DNA of 64,000 bases, from contig NZ_CBCPHV010000001.1 of NCBI RefSeq assembly GCF_965118635.1, forward strand, positions 310,001-374,000. Reading direction: 5' to 3'. The notes beneath the pieces are model-generated. The model was not told where the DNA came from. It saw nothing but the letters and a program-made list of their open reading frames with translations, and made no database searches. Below are positions 8,769 to 15,620 of the stretch, one piece after another. This stretch comes from Empedobacter brevis_A. Lineage in GTDB: Bacteria; Bacteroidota; Bacteroidia; Flavobacteriales; Weeksellaceae. Each line of letters starts with the position of its first letter. Positions within the stretch are counted from its first letter, which is position 1. Position numbers and translations under genes: made by a program.

Positions 8769-9695
8769 ATGAATGACAATTCGGAAAAAGCAATCAAAGC
8801 TTCGATTTTTAGTATAGTAGGAAACGCTTCTTTGGCTGGAATTAAGTTTTTGGCTGGTTATTTTGGGAATTCATACGCATTAATTGCAGATGCAATTGAG
8901 TCTTCTGCAGATGTTTTTTCTTCTATTTTTGTTTTCTTTGGACTTAAATATTCGGCTCGTCCTGCAGATGAAAATCATCCATATGGACATGGAAAAGCAG
9001 AAGCATTAATTACATTTTTGGTTGTAACGTTCCTAATTGTTTCAGCAGTTATCATTGCGAAAGAAAGTATTACGAATATTATTACGCCACATCATCAACC
9101 AAAACCATTCACTTTATTAGTTTTAGGAGGAATTATTTTGTTTAAGGAATTATCGTTTCAGTATGTGATGCGAAAAAGTGTAGAAACAAATAGTTCATCT
9201 TTAAAAGCAGATGCTTGGCATCATCGTTCAGATGCAATTACATCACTTATGGCTTTTATCGGAATTTCTATTTCCTTAGTAATGGGACCAGGTTGGGAAG
9301 CAGCAGATGATGTAGCCGCGCTTTTCGCTTCTGTATTTATTTTATACAATGCGTATAAAATTTTGCGTCCTGCTTTAGGTGAAATAATGGATGAACAGTT
9401 GTATCAAAACGAAATTAAACAAATCAGAGAAATCGCTTCTCATGTTCCTGGTGTTATGGCAACTGAAAAATGTAATGTTCGTAAAAGTGGAATGAATTAT
9501 TATGTGGATTTGCACGCAATTGTAGATGGTTCAATCTCAGTTGTGGAAGGACATAAAATTAGTCACGATCTAAAAGATGCTGTACAAGCTGAAATGCCGC
9601 AAGTAAAAGATGTTTTAGTGCACATTGAACCTACTTTTGTTTCAGTGGAAGAATATTTTAAAATGAATAACATCGAAGATAAAAGAGTGCAATAG
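8769..9695 (+). CDS. Cation diffusion facilitator family transporter
   Basis: This 308-residue inner-membrane protein exports divalent metal ions (Zn, Fe, Mn or Co) in exchange for protons. Features seen are the TM2 metal-site region ADAIESSADV (E44 and D48), the HPYGHGKAEAL loop (residues 70-80), the TM5 site HHRSD (H151 and D155) and a cytoplasmic C-terminal domain with VHIEP. The metal ligand pattern is E/D plus H/D, closest to FieF-like proteins; the substrate cannot be read from it. The ATG at 8769 is chosen because homologues start just before the first membrane helix. A longer in-frame start would lie inside pruA. Confidence 0.88.
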   Translation: MNDNSEKAIKASIFSIVGNASLAGIKFLAGYFGNSYALIADAIESSADVFSSIFVFFGLKYSARPADENHPYGHGKAEALITFLVVTFLIVSAVIIAKESITNIITPHHQPKPFTLLVLGGIILFKELSFQYVMRKSVETNSSSLKADAWHHRSDAITSLMAFIGISISLVMGPGWEAADDVAALFASVFILYNAYKILRPALGEIMDEQLYQNEIKQIREIASHVPGVMATEKCNVRKSGMNYYVDLHAIVDGSISVVEGHKISHDLKDAVQAEMPQVKDVLVHIEPTFVSVEEYFKMNNIEDKRVQ

Positions 9696-9776
9696 AGTTT
9701 TATTTACAAAACATAATAAAGTTTAACTTCAGAAAGAAATATTTCTGATTAAAAATATTGGGTAAAATTTAAATAA

Positions 9777-9804
9777 AAAAAGAGAAGCTATAGCTTCTCT
9801 TTTT
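9777..9804. terminator. Bidirectional terminator between convergent CDF and ompW genes
   Basis: A perfect palindrome is built on AGAGAAGCTA and TAGCTTCTCT, with A and T tracts on both sides, as expected for a hairpin that stops transcription from both directions. Confidence 0.8.
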
Positions 9805-9850
9805 GATTTTTAATCATGTAAAAATCATAATATATATAAAAGGTCGATTC

Positions 9851-10495
9851 TTAGAATAGTTTGAAACCAATACCAGTACTGATTAACCAAGGATTAAGAT
9901 CTACATCTGCTGGCACATAAACTTGTTGACCCAAATCAGCTCCAACAGTTACATCGGTATTAAGATATAATTTTTTAACATCTACATTCCAGTACAATTT
10001 ATCATTGATTTTGTAATCAAATCCTAATTGAAATCCGAAACCAACATTGTTTTTATAATCCACACTTGTTACGGCTGCATTTCTACCTTTACCTTGCCCT
10101 TTGTCATAGAAAATTGTATAATTAATTCCAGCTCCAACGTATGGTTTCAAGTTTTTAGTTGGGTATAAATGATATTGCACATTAAGTGTTGGAGGTAACA
10201 ACATCACACGTCCTAAATCTAAATTTCCTAATGCAGTATTTACTGCAACTACTTCATGCTTAGATGTTCCTAAAATTAATTCGGCCGCAATATTTTTAGT
10301 TACATAATATGTAAAATCAATTTCTGGAATAAGGTTGTTTGTTACTGCGACATTTCCACCAATAGCTTCAATTTTAGCATCTTCCATAGGAACTACACCA
10401 GTTGCTCTCACACGCATATGCAATTCACCTGCTTCTTGTCCAAATGAAATTATTGATGTAAAGATTGCTCCAAGTAATATAAGTCCTTTTTTCAT
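9851..10495 (-). CDS. ompW: OmpW family outer-membrane protein
   Basis: The protein has 214 residues and a cleavable signal peptide ending SFGQ. OmpW proteins are small eight-stranded outer-membrane barrels that pass hydrophobic or small molecules. The family core is visible: LPPTLNVQYHLYP near residues 100-112, then LKPYVGAGINYTIFY, and strands ending in a C-terminal Phe (GFKLF), the usual outer-membrane insertion signal. The gene is divergent from the acyl-CoA dehydrogenase gene, with a 233-bp intergenic region that holds two dyads. It ends against a bidirectional terminator shared with the CDF transporter. Confidence 0.85.
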   Translation of the reverse strand: MKKGLILLGAIFTSIISFGQEAGELHMRVRATGVVPMEDAKIEAIGGNVAVTNNLIPEIDFTYYVTKNIAAELILGTSKHEVVAVNTALGNLDLGRVMLLPPTLNVQYHLYPTKNLKPYVGAGINYTIFYDKGQGKGRNAAVTSVDYKNNVGFGFQLGFDYKINDKLYWNVDVKKLYLNTDVTVGADLGQQVYVPADVDLNPWLISTGIGFKLF

Positions 10496-10503
10496 ATCTT
10501 TTT

Positions 10504-10551
10504 ATTTTAATTCTCTTTGCAAAACTCGGATTAATTTATCCGAATTAAAAT
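10504..10551 (-). promoter_or_regulatory. Structured leader of ompW
   Basis: Just upstream of the ompW start codon, ATTTTAATTC (10504-10513) and GAATTAAAAT (10542-10551) form a perfect 10-bp inverted repeat that encloses a second one, CGGAT/ATCCG. In the mRNA this would fold into a branched hairpin ending close to the start codon. A regulatory role is inference. Confidence 0.35.
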
Positions 10552-10587
10552 GTTAAAAATCATTTTCGAAAATGACTTTTAACATTT
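10548..10587. repeat. 40-bp near-perfect palindrome
   Basis: The two 20-base arms are complementary except at 10559/10576. The centre is TCATTTTCGAAAATGA and the outer part TGTTAAAA/TTTTAACA. It lies between two divergent genes, so it is not downstream of either and is unlikely to be their terminator. It could be an operator or mark an unseen transcript. Confidence 0.6.
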
Positions 10588-10691
10588 GTTTCTTTTGATG
10601 ATTTTATTAACTTAAAACCGCTGATAATCAATTATTTTTAATGAATAAAAATAATCATAAAAGAAAAACTTTTCACTTGATAGAAATTTAT

Positions 10692-10699
10692 TACTTTTG
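10692..10699 (+). promoter_or_regulatory. -7 element upstream of acyl-CoA dehydrogenase
   Basis: TACTTTTG matches TAnnTTTG, 29 bases before the ATG. No TTG is at a good -33 distance. Confidence 0.45.
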
Positions 10700-10728
10700 G
10701 AGTTAAGTCATAATAAAAACTCAAAAAA

Positions 10729-11871
10729 ATGAATTTCTTAGAAAACGAAAATTTATCGTTAATTGCACAATCTGCTAGAGATTTTGCAAAACAATATATT
10801 CAACCAAATATTATGGAATGGGACGAAGCCCAAACTTTTCCTGTTGAAGTATTCAAAGAATTAGGGAAAATGGGATTCATGGGAATTGTTGTTCCAGAAG
10901 AATATGGAGGAAGCGGATTGTCTTATGATGAATATGTATCAATTGTAGATGAAATTTCACAAGTAGATCCATCAATTGGTTTATCTGTAGCTGCACACAA
11001 TTCACTTTGTACAAATCATATTTTAGAATTTGGTAACGAAGAACAAAAACAGCGTTGGTTGCCAAAATTAGCAACAGCAGAATGGATTGGAGCTTGGGGA
11101 TTAACAGAGCACAATACTGGTTCTGATGCAGGAGGAATGTCTACTACAGCAGTAAAAGATGGTGATGAATGGGTGATAAACGGAGCGAAGAATTTTATTA
11201 CACATGCCATTTCTGGAGATGTAGCTGTTGTAATGACAAGAACAGGAGAAAAAGGAGCAAAAAATAATGCAACAGCATTTGTTATAGAGAAAGGAACACC
11301 AGGTTTTACATCAGGTAAAAAAGAGAATAAATTAGGAATGCGTGCTTCAGAAACAGCAGAATTAATTTTTGATAATGTTCGCGTTTCTGATGCTAATCGT
11401 TTAGGAAATGTAGGAGATGGTTTCAAGCAAGCACTTAAAATTTTAGATGGTGGACGTATTTCAATTGCCGCATTATCATTAGGAATTGCAAAAGGAGCAT
11501 ACAAAGCAGCATTAAAATATGCACAAGAACGTCATCAATTTGGTACTGCTATTGCAAATTTCCAAGCAATTAATTTCAAATTAGCAGAAATGATTACAGA
11601 AATTGAAGCTTCAGAGTTATTAATTCGTAAAGCATCTTATCTTAAAAATCATAAAAAACCAATGTCTACAGAAGGTGCAATGGCAAAATATTATGCTTCG
11701 GAAGCGTGTGTTAAAATCTCGAATGAAGCGGTTCAAATATTTGGAGGTTACGGTTATACAAAAGATTTTCCTGTGGAAAAATTCTACCGCGATTCTAAAT
11801 TATGTACAATAGGAGAAGGAACAACAGAAATACAAAAATTAGTTATTGGTAGAAATATTTTGAAAGATTAA
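10729..11871 (+). CDS. Acyl-CoA dehydrogenase (short-chain/butyryl type)
   Basis: This 380-residue FAD enzyme forms the trans-2 double bond in acyl-CoA, the first oxidative step of fatty-acid or branched-chain amino-acid breakdown. Motifs in order are GFMGIVVPEEYGG (about 50-62), the FAD-binding GAWGLTEHNTGSDA (about 121-134), GMRASETAEL, RHQFG, and the catalytic base in GEGTTEIQ (Glu 363), which corresponds to the active-site Glu of the short/medium-chain branch. The length is normal. No electron-transfer flavoprotein genes adjoin it. The exact chain-length preference cannot be read from the sequence. Confidence 0.92.
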   Translation: MNFLENENLSLIAQSARDFAKQYIQPNIMEWDEAQTFPVEVFKELGKMGFMGIVVPEEYGGSGLSYDEYVSIVDEISQVDPSIGLSVAAHNSLCTNHILEFGNEEQKQRWLPKLATAEWIGAWGLTEHNTGSDAGGMSTTAVKDGDEWVINGAKNFITHAISGDVAVVMTRTGEKGAKNNATAFVIEKGTPGFTSGKKENKLGMRASETAELIFDNVRVSDANRLGNVGDGFKQALKILDGGRISIAALSLGIAKGAYKAALKYAQERHQFGTAIANFQAINFKLAEMITEIEASELLIRKASYLKNHKKPMSTEGAMAKYYASEACVKISNEAVQIFGGYGYTKDFPVEKFYRDSKLCTIGEGTTEIQKLVIGRNILKD

Positions 11872-11882
11872 TACAAAAGGAT

Positions 11883-11912
11883 TTGTTTAATTACTAAAGA
11901 GTTGTATATTTG
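11883..11912 (+). promoter_or_regulatory. rpsU promoter
   Basis: TTG at 11883-11885, a 19-base spacer and TATATTTG at 11905-11912 match the Bacteroidota consensus. The start codon lies 28 bases downstream of the -7 box. Confidence 0.7.
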
Positions 11913-11939
11913 CCATCTCAAAAAGAAATAGATAAAATT

Positions 11940-12134
11940 ATGTTGATTATACCAGTAAAAGACGGAGAGTCAATCGAAAGAGCTCTAAAAAAATACAAAA
12001 GAAAATTTGATAAAACAGGTGTTGTACGTCAGTTAAGAGCACGTCAACAATTTACAAAACCTTCTGTTACAAAAAGACAAAAGATGAGTAGAGCAATCTA
12101 CAAACAAGCTTTAGTTTCACAAGAAGAAGCATAA
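11940..12134 (+). CDS. rpsU: 30S ribosomal protein S21
   Basis: This 64-residue basic protein begins MLIIPVKDGESIERALK and continues with KYKRKFDKTG and RQLRARQQF, the S21 signature. S21 sits near the anti-Shine-Dalgarno end of 16S rRNA in the small subunit. The ATG at 11940 is chosen because S21 proteins start with this motif; an extended in-frame TTG start would overlap the promoter -7 box. A hairpin terminator follows and contains the promoter of xerC. Confidence 0.95.
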   Translation: MLIIPVKDGESIERALKKYKRKFDKTGVVRQLRARQQFTKPSVTKRQKMSRAIYKQALVSQEEA

Positions 12135-12170
12135 ATTGCTGTTTTAAACAATATAAAGAATTAATTTCTA

Positions 12171-12199
12171 TTGACCTATTTATTAAAGTTGTAACTTTG
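12171..12199 (+). promoter_or_regulatory. xerC promoter
   Basis: TTG at 12171-12173, an 18-base spacer and TAACTTTG at 12192-12199 match the consensus. The -7 box lies within the rpsU terminator stem, and the ATG follows after 17 bases. Confidence 0.65.
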
Positions 12200-12216
12200 A
12201 TGAATAGGTTTTTTTT
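12174..12216 (+). terminator. rpsU terminator overlapping the xerC promoter
   Basis: ACCTATT (12174-12180) pairs with AATAGGT (12203-12209), with an inner AAAGTT/AACTTT pairing, followed by a run of T. The xerC -7 box forms part of the inner stem. Confidence 0.65.
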
Positions 12217-13116
12217 ATGGAATTTATTCAATTATTCTTAGATTATTTAGCGCTCGAGAAAAACTATTCTACGCTAACGATTACAAGTTACAAAAGAGAT
12301 TTAGATGATTTTGTTGAGTTCTATCAACAAGAAGAAAACTCATCCGAAATTCAACTCGCTACCAAAAATCATATCCGCGCATTTGTAATGTATTTAACTG
12401 AATTGGAGAAATCCGAAAAAACAGTTAATCGCAAACTAAGCGCTCTTCGCACATTTTATAAATATTTGATCAAAGAGAATTATTTAACAATAAATCCAAT
12501 AGAACAAATTCATTCACTAAAACAGCATAAACAAGTTTTGGTTCCGTTTACCGAAGCAGAATTGAATGATTTATTAAATAACGAAGAATTCTTTCCAGAT
12601 ACTTTCGAAGGAGTTCGCGATCGTTTAATGATTGATGTGATGTATCAAACTGGAATTCGTCGTGCCGAGTTGATTGGTTTAAAAGAAAACGATATCGATC
12701 CTAATACGCTTTCTATAAAAGTTTTGGGAAAAAGAAATAAAGAACGAATAATTCCTATTTCAACTTTTTTGTTGGAAGATTTAGCAAATTATAACGCCAA
12801 AAAACATAACGAAATTACCTTACAATGTACGAATGTTTTTGTAACAGAAAAAGGAAAACCTTTGTATGATAATCTTGTTTATTCGAAAGTAAAATATTAT
12901 CTTAGTCTTATAAGCGTAAAACATAAAAAAAGTCCTCATATGCTGAGGCATTCATTTGCGACTCATATGTTAGATTCTGGAGCAGATCTGAATGCAGTAA
13001 AAGATATTTTAGGGCATTCAAGTTTGTCATCAACTCAAATCTATACACATGGTAGCATCGAAAATCTAAAAAAAGTGTTTAACAAAGCTCACCCACGTGA
13101 GAACAAAAAAGAGTAA
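12217..13116 (+). CDS. xerC: Tyrosine recombinase XerC/XerD family
   Basis: This 299-residue site-specific recombinase resolves chromosome dimers at dif. It has an N-terminal SAM-like DNA-binding domain (about 1-85) and a C-terminal catalytic domain with the R of TGIRRAEL, then PHMLRHSFATHML (H-x-x-R), LGHSSLSSTQIYTH and the nucleophilic Tyr in IYTH. The size and the lack of extra domains fit a housekeeping Xer protein and not a phage integrase. Its place between rpsU and hpf next to tuf fits the conserved core locus. XerC versus XerD cannot be decided by eye. Confidence 0.85.
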   Translation: MEFIQLFLDYLALEKNYSTLTITSYKRDLDDFVEFYQQEENSSEIQLATKNHIRAFVMYLTELEKSEKTVNRKLSALRTFYKYLIKENYLTINPIEQIHSLKQHKQVLVPFTEAELNDLLNNEEFFPDTFEGVRDRLMIDVMYQTGIRRAELIGLKENDIDPNTLSIKVLGKRNKERIIPISTFLLEDLANYNAKKHNEITLQCTNVFVTEKGKPLYDNLVYSKVKYYLSLISVKHKKSPHMLRHSFATHMLDSGADLNAVKDILGHSSLSSTQIYTHGSIENLKKVFNKAHPRENKKE

Positions 13117-13118
13117 TT

Positions 13119-13418
13119 ATGACAATTAACTTTCAAGCAGTAAACTTCAATACTAAACCAGGTTTAGAGGAGTATTTAGAGAAAAAATTAGAAAAATTAG
13201 AAACTTTGTCAGACAAAATCATTGCAGCGAATGTTTCTTTTAAATTAGAAAATACTGCAGAAAAAAATAATAAGACAGTTGATATTAAGCTAGAAGTACC
13301 AGGAGATGATATTATAGTTAGTAAAACAGGGCAGTCTTTTGAGGAATGTATTGATTTGTCGGTAGATACATTAAAAAAAATAATTATCAGAAAAAAAGAA
13401 AAAATTAGCGAGAGATAA
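13119..13418 (+). CDS. hpf: Ribosome hibernation-promoting factor, short HPF/YfiA family
   Basis: This 99-residue protein has the HPF/RaiA fold pattern: beta (INFQAVNF), helix (LEEYLEKKLEKLE), strands (NVSFKLE, TVDIKLEVP, DIIVSK) and a second helix (FEECIDLSVDTLKKII). HPF binds the decoding region of the 30S subunit in stationary phase and promotes inactive ribosome dimers or monomers. Only the N-terminal domain is present, as in short forms. It starts two bases after xerC and is probably co-transcribed with it. Confidence 0.85.
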   Translation: MTINFQAVNFNTKPGLEEYLEKKLEKLETLSDKIIAANVSFKLENTAEKNNKTVDIKLEVPGDDIIVSKTGQSFEECIDLSVDTLKKIIIRKKEKISER

Positions 13419-13454
13419 AAAATAGAGAATTGACTAAAAAAAGAACCTAAAAAT

Positions 13455-13484
13455 TTGGTTAATTCAAAAAACAACGTAAATTTG
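13455..13484 (+). promoter_or_regulatory. Promoter of the tRNA-Thr/Tyr/Gly cluster
   Basis: TTG at 13455-13457, a 19-base spacer and TAAATTTG at 13477-13484 match the consensus. The predicted start point falls in the left arm of the hairpin at 13486-13515. Confidence 0.65.
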
Positions 13485-13485
13485 C

Positions 13486-13523
13486 AGTCCGTTAAACAAA
13501 CATATTTAACGGACTGTTCTTTT
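13486..13523 (+). terminator. hpf terminator / tRNA leader hairpin
   Basis: AGTCCGTTAAA (13486-13496) is perfectly complementary to TTTAACGGACT (13505-13515), with an 8-base loop and a trailing GTTCTTTT. It can terminate transcripts coming from xerC-hpf. A transcript starting at the adjacent promoter would lack part of the left arm. Confidence 0.6.
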
Positions 13524-13545
13524 AAAAATACTTTAAAAACAAAAT

Positions 13546-13619
13546 GCCGATGTAGCTCAGCTGGCTAGAGCAGCTGATTTGTAATCAGCAGGTCGTGGGT
13601 TCGAGTCCGTCTATCGGCT
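13546..13619 (+). tRNA. tRNA-Thr (anticodon TGT)
   Basis: The acceptor arm GCCGATG pairs with TATCGGC (one G-T pair). The D-arm, the anticodon loop TTTGTAA and the TTCGAGTCC T-loop are all present. CCA is not encoded. Confidence 0.95.
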
Positions 13620-13650
13620 CAAAGTTTTAAAAGAATGAAAAAAATAGGTC

Positions 13651-13731
13651 GGGGAGATACTCAAGCGGCCAACGAGGACGGACTGTAAATCCGTTGGGTA
13701 ACCTTCGCAGGTTCGAATCCTGCTCTCCCCA
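13651..13731 (+). tRNA. tRNA-Tyr (anticodon GTA)
   Basis: The acceptor arm GGGGAGA pairs with TCTCCCC. The anticodon loop is CTGTAAA, and the long variable arm is typical of bacterial tRNA-Tyr. The T-loop is GTTCGAATC. CCA is not encoded. Confidence 0.95.
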
Positions 13732-13804
13732 CAAACTTAATTTTTAAAAATTTTTGTAGTTTAGGATTTAATCTTTAAATTTGCAAAGCTTTTTAGAAGT
13801 GAAT

Positions 13805-13877
13805 GCGGGAATAGCTCAATTGGTAGAGCGTCAGCCTTCCAAGCTGAATGTTGCGGGTTCGAGTCCCGTTTCCCGCT
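13805..13877 (+). tRNA. tRNA-Gly (anticodon TCC)
   Basis: The acceptor arm GCGGGAA pairs with TTCCCGC. The anticodon loop is CTTCCAA and the T-loop GTTCGAGTC. It is the last tRNA before tuf, in the common tRNA-tuf arrangement. Confidence 0.95.
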
Positions 13878-13987
13878 CAAATTCTGGTTCGTCCAGTGTA
13901 GTTAATCTTTTAAGTAGTTGTTGAGACTCATTTAAACCAAGGTTAACGCGAGTCAAAAATTAATATCTTTATATAAATCAAAAAGTG

Positions 13988-13995
13988 TATTTTTG
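13988..13995 (+). promoter_or_regulatory. -7 element upstream of tuf
   Basis: TATTTTTG matches TAnnTTTG and gives a leader of about 65 bases. The -33 TTG is not evident. Transcription from the tRNA cluster may also enter tuf. Confidence 0.4.
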
Positions 13996-14062
13996 CACTT
14001 GAAAATAATTTAAAGTTATTTTTTTAATTTAAGTATAACAATAGAAATTAATAAAAAGTAAA

Positions 14063-15250
14063 ATGGCAAAGGAAACTTTCAACCGTAATAAGCCGCACTT
14101 AAATATTGGTACTATTGGTCACGTTGACCACGGTAAAACAACTTTGACTGCAGCGATTACTAAAGTATTAGCTGATGCTGGTTATTCAGAAGCAAAAGCT
14201 TTCGATCAAATCGATAATGCTCCAGAAGAAAAAGAGCGTGGTATTACAATTAATACATCTCACGTAGAGTATGAAACTGCTAACCGTCACTACGCACACG
14301 TTGACTGTCCAGGTCACGCGGATTACGTAAAAAACATGGTTACAGGAGCTGCTCAAATGGATGGTGGTATCTTAGTAGTAGCTGCTACTGATGGTCCAAT
14401 GCCTCAAACTCGTGAGCACATCTTATTATGTCGCCAAGTAAACGTTCCTCGTATCGTTGTTTTCTTAAACAAAGTTGATATGGTTGACGATGCTGAGTTA
14501 TTAGAGTTAGTAGAAATGGAAGTAAGAGATTTATTATCTTCTTACGAATATGACGGAGATAACACTCCAGTTATCCAAGGATCTGCTTTAGGTGCATTGA
14601 ACGGTGAGCCTCAATGGGTTGAAACTGTATTAAACTTAATGAACAATGTTGATGAGTGGATCGAGCAACCAGTTCGTGATGCTGATAAACCATTCTTAAT
14701 GCCAGTAGAGGATGTGTTCTCTATTACAGGTCGTGGTACTGTTGCAACAGGACGTATCGAGGCTGGTGTAATTAACTCTGGTGAAGCAGTTGATATCGTA
14801 GGTATGGGAGAAGAAAAATTAACTTCTACTGTAACTGGGGTTGAGATGTTCCGTAAAATCTTAGATAGAGGTGAAGCTGGTGATAACGTAGGTTTATTAT
14901 TACGTGGTATTGAGAAAACTGAAATCCGTCGTGGTATGGTTATCGCGAAACAAGGATCTGTTAAACCACACAAAAAATTCAAAGCTGAGGTTTATATCTT
15001 AACTAAAGAAGAGGGTGGTCGTCACACTCCATTCCACAACCGTTACCGTCCACAGTTCTACGTACGTACAACTGACGTAACAGGGGAAATCAACTTACCA
15101 GAAGGAGTAGAGATGGTTTTACCAGGAGATAACTTAACTATTACAGTTGAATTATTACAACCAATCGCATTAAACGAAGGTTTACGTTTCGCAATCCGCG
15201 AAGGTGGACGTACAGTTGGTGCTGGTCAGGTAACTGAAATTTTAGACTAA
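14063..15250 (+). CDS. tuf: Translation elongation factor Tu
   Basis: This 395-residue GTPase delivers aminoacyl-tRNA to the ribosome. The G motifs are GHVDHGKT (about 19-26), the switch I RGITINTSH, DCPGHADY, NKVD and the SAL region. Domains II and III follow through to the usual C-terminal VGAGQVTEILD. Codons are strongly biased to GTA, CGT, ATC and TTA, as in other highly expressed genes of this block. It lies in the order tRNAs, tuf, tRNA-Trp, secE, nusG, which is widespread in Bacteroidota. Confidence 0.98.
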   Translation: MAKETFNRNKPHLNIGTIGHVDHGKTTLTAAITKVLADAGYSEAKAFDQIDNAPEEKERGITINTSHVEYETANRHYAHVDCPGHADYVKNMVTGAAQMDGGILVVAATDGPMPQTREHILLCRQVNVPRIVVFLNKVDMVDDAELLELVEMEVRDLLSSYEYDGDNTPVIQGSALGALNGEPQWVETVLNLMNNVDEWIEQPVRDADKPFLMPVEDVFSITGRGTVATGRIEAGVINSGEAVDIVGMGEEKLTSTVTGVEMFRKILDRGEAGDNVGLLLRGIEKTEIRRGMVIAKQGSVKPHKKFKAEVYILTKEEGGRHTPFHNRYRPQFYVRTTDVTGEINLPEGVEMVLPGDNLTITVELLQPIALNEGLRFAIREGGRTVGAGQVTEILD

Positions 15251-15278
15251 TTATAGTCAAAATATAATACAGAAGATG

Positions 15279-15310
15279 TGGTAATCTTCAATGATTACCA
15301 CTCTTTTTTA
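15279..15310 (+). terminator. tuf terminator
   Basis: GTGGTAATC (15279-15287) pairs with GATTACCAC (15294-15302) around a 6-base loop, followed by TCTTTTTT. It ends only four bases before tRNA-Trp. Confidence 0.8.
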
Positions 15311-15313
15311 TCT

Positions 15314-15384
15314 ACGGGCATAGTTCAATGGTAGAATAGCGGTCTCCAAAACCGTTGATCAGGGTTCGAATCCTTGTGCCCGTG
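15314..15384 (+). tRNA. tRNA-Trp (anticodon CCA)
   Basis: The acceptor arm ACGGGCA pairs with TGCCCGT. The anticodon loop is CTCCAAA and the T-loop GTTCGAATC. The discriminator base is G, and CCA is not encoded. Confidence 0.95.
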
Positions 15385-15399
15385 CTAAATGAAAACGAT

Positions 15400-15588
15400 A
15401 TGAAAGTCGTACAATATTTTAAAGATTCCTTTGTAGAATTTAAAGATCATGTTACATGGCCATCATTCTCTGATCTACAAAGAGACACAATTATTGTTGC
15501 AATAGCTACAGTTTTGTTAGCTATATTTTTATATGCGGTAGATACATTATTCACACAAGTGCTTAACTTTATCTACGGCGCTTTTTAG
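15400..15588 (+). CDS. secE: Preprotein translocase subunit SecE
   Basis: This 62-residue single-span inner-membrane protein has an amphipathic helix (FKDSFVEFKDHVTWPS) and one transmembrane helix (IIVAIATVLLAIFLYAV). It is the clamp subunit of the SecYEG channel. The TWPS motif before the helix is diagnostic. The ATG at 15400 is chosen because it gives the normal short SecE; a TTG start upstream would overlap tRNA-Trp. It is 32 bases upstream of nusG, with which it is normally co-transcribed. Confidence 0.93.
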   Translation: MKVVQYFKDSFVEFKDHVTWPSFSDLQRDTIIVAIATVLLAIFLYAVDTLFTQVLNFIYGAF

Positions 15589-15620
15589 TTTGTAAAATAT
15601 CCCGTTTAGTAATTAGAATC

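Noticed and set aside
11910..11939. Upstream TTG start for rpsU
   Set aside because: It lies within the promoter -7 box and would add residues not present in S21 proteins.
12217..13116. Phage or island integrase
   Set aside because: Size, lack of extra domains and the core-gene context fit a housekeeping Xer recombinase; no attachment-site duplication was seen at the nearby tRNAs.
13925..13959. GACTC/GAGTC hairpin after the tRNA cluster as a terminator
   Set aside because: Only five base pairs plus a bulged extension, with a short A tract rather than T; too weak to call.
14611..14982. Antisense open frame in tuf
   Set aside because: A by-product of the strong codon bias of tuf; no plausible protein features. 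The same holds for antisense frames in pruA, acyl-CoA dehydrogenase, rplA, rpoB, rpoC and htrA.
15355..15399. Upstream TTG start for secE
   Set aside because: It would begin within tRNA-Trp; the ATG at 15400 gives a normal SecE.
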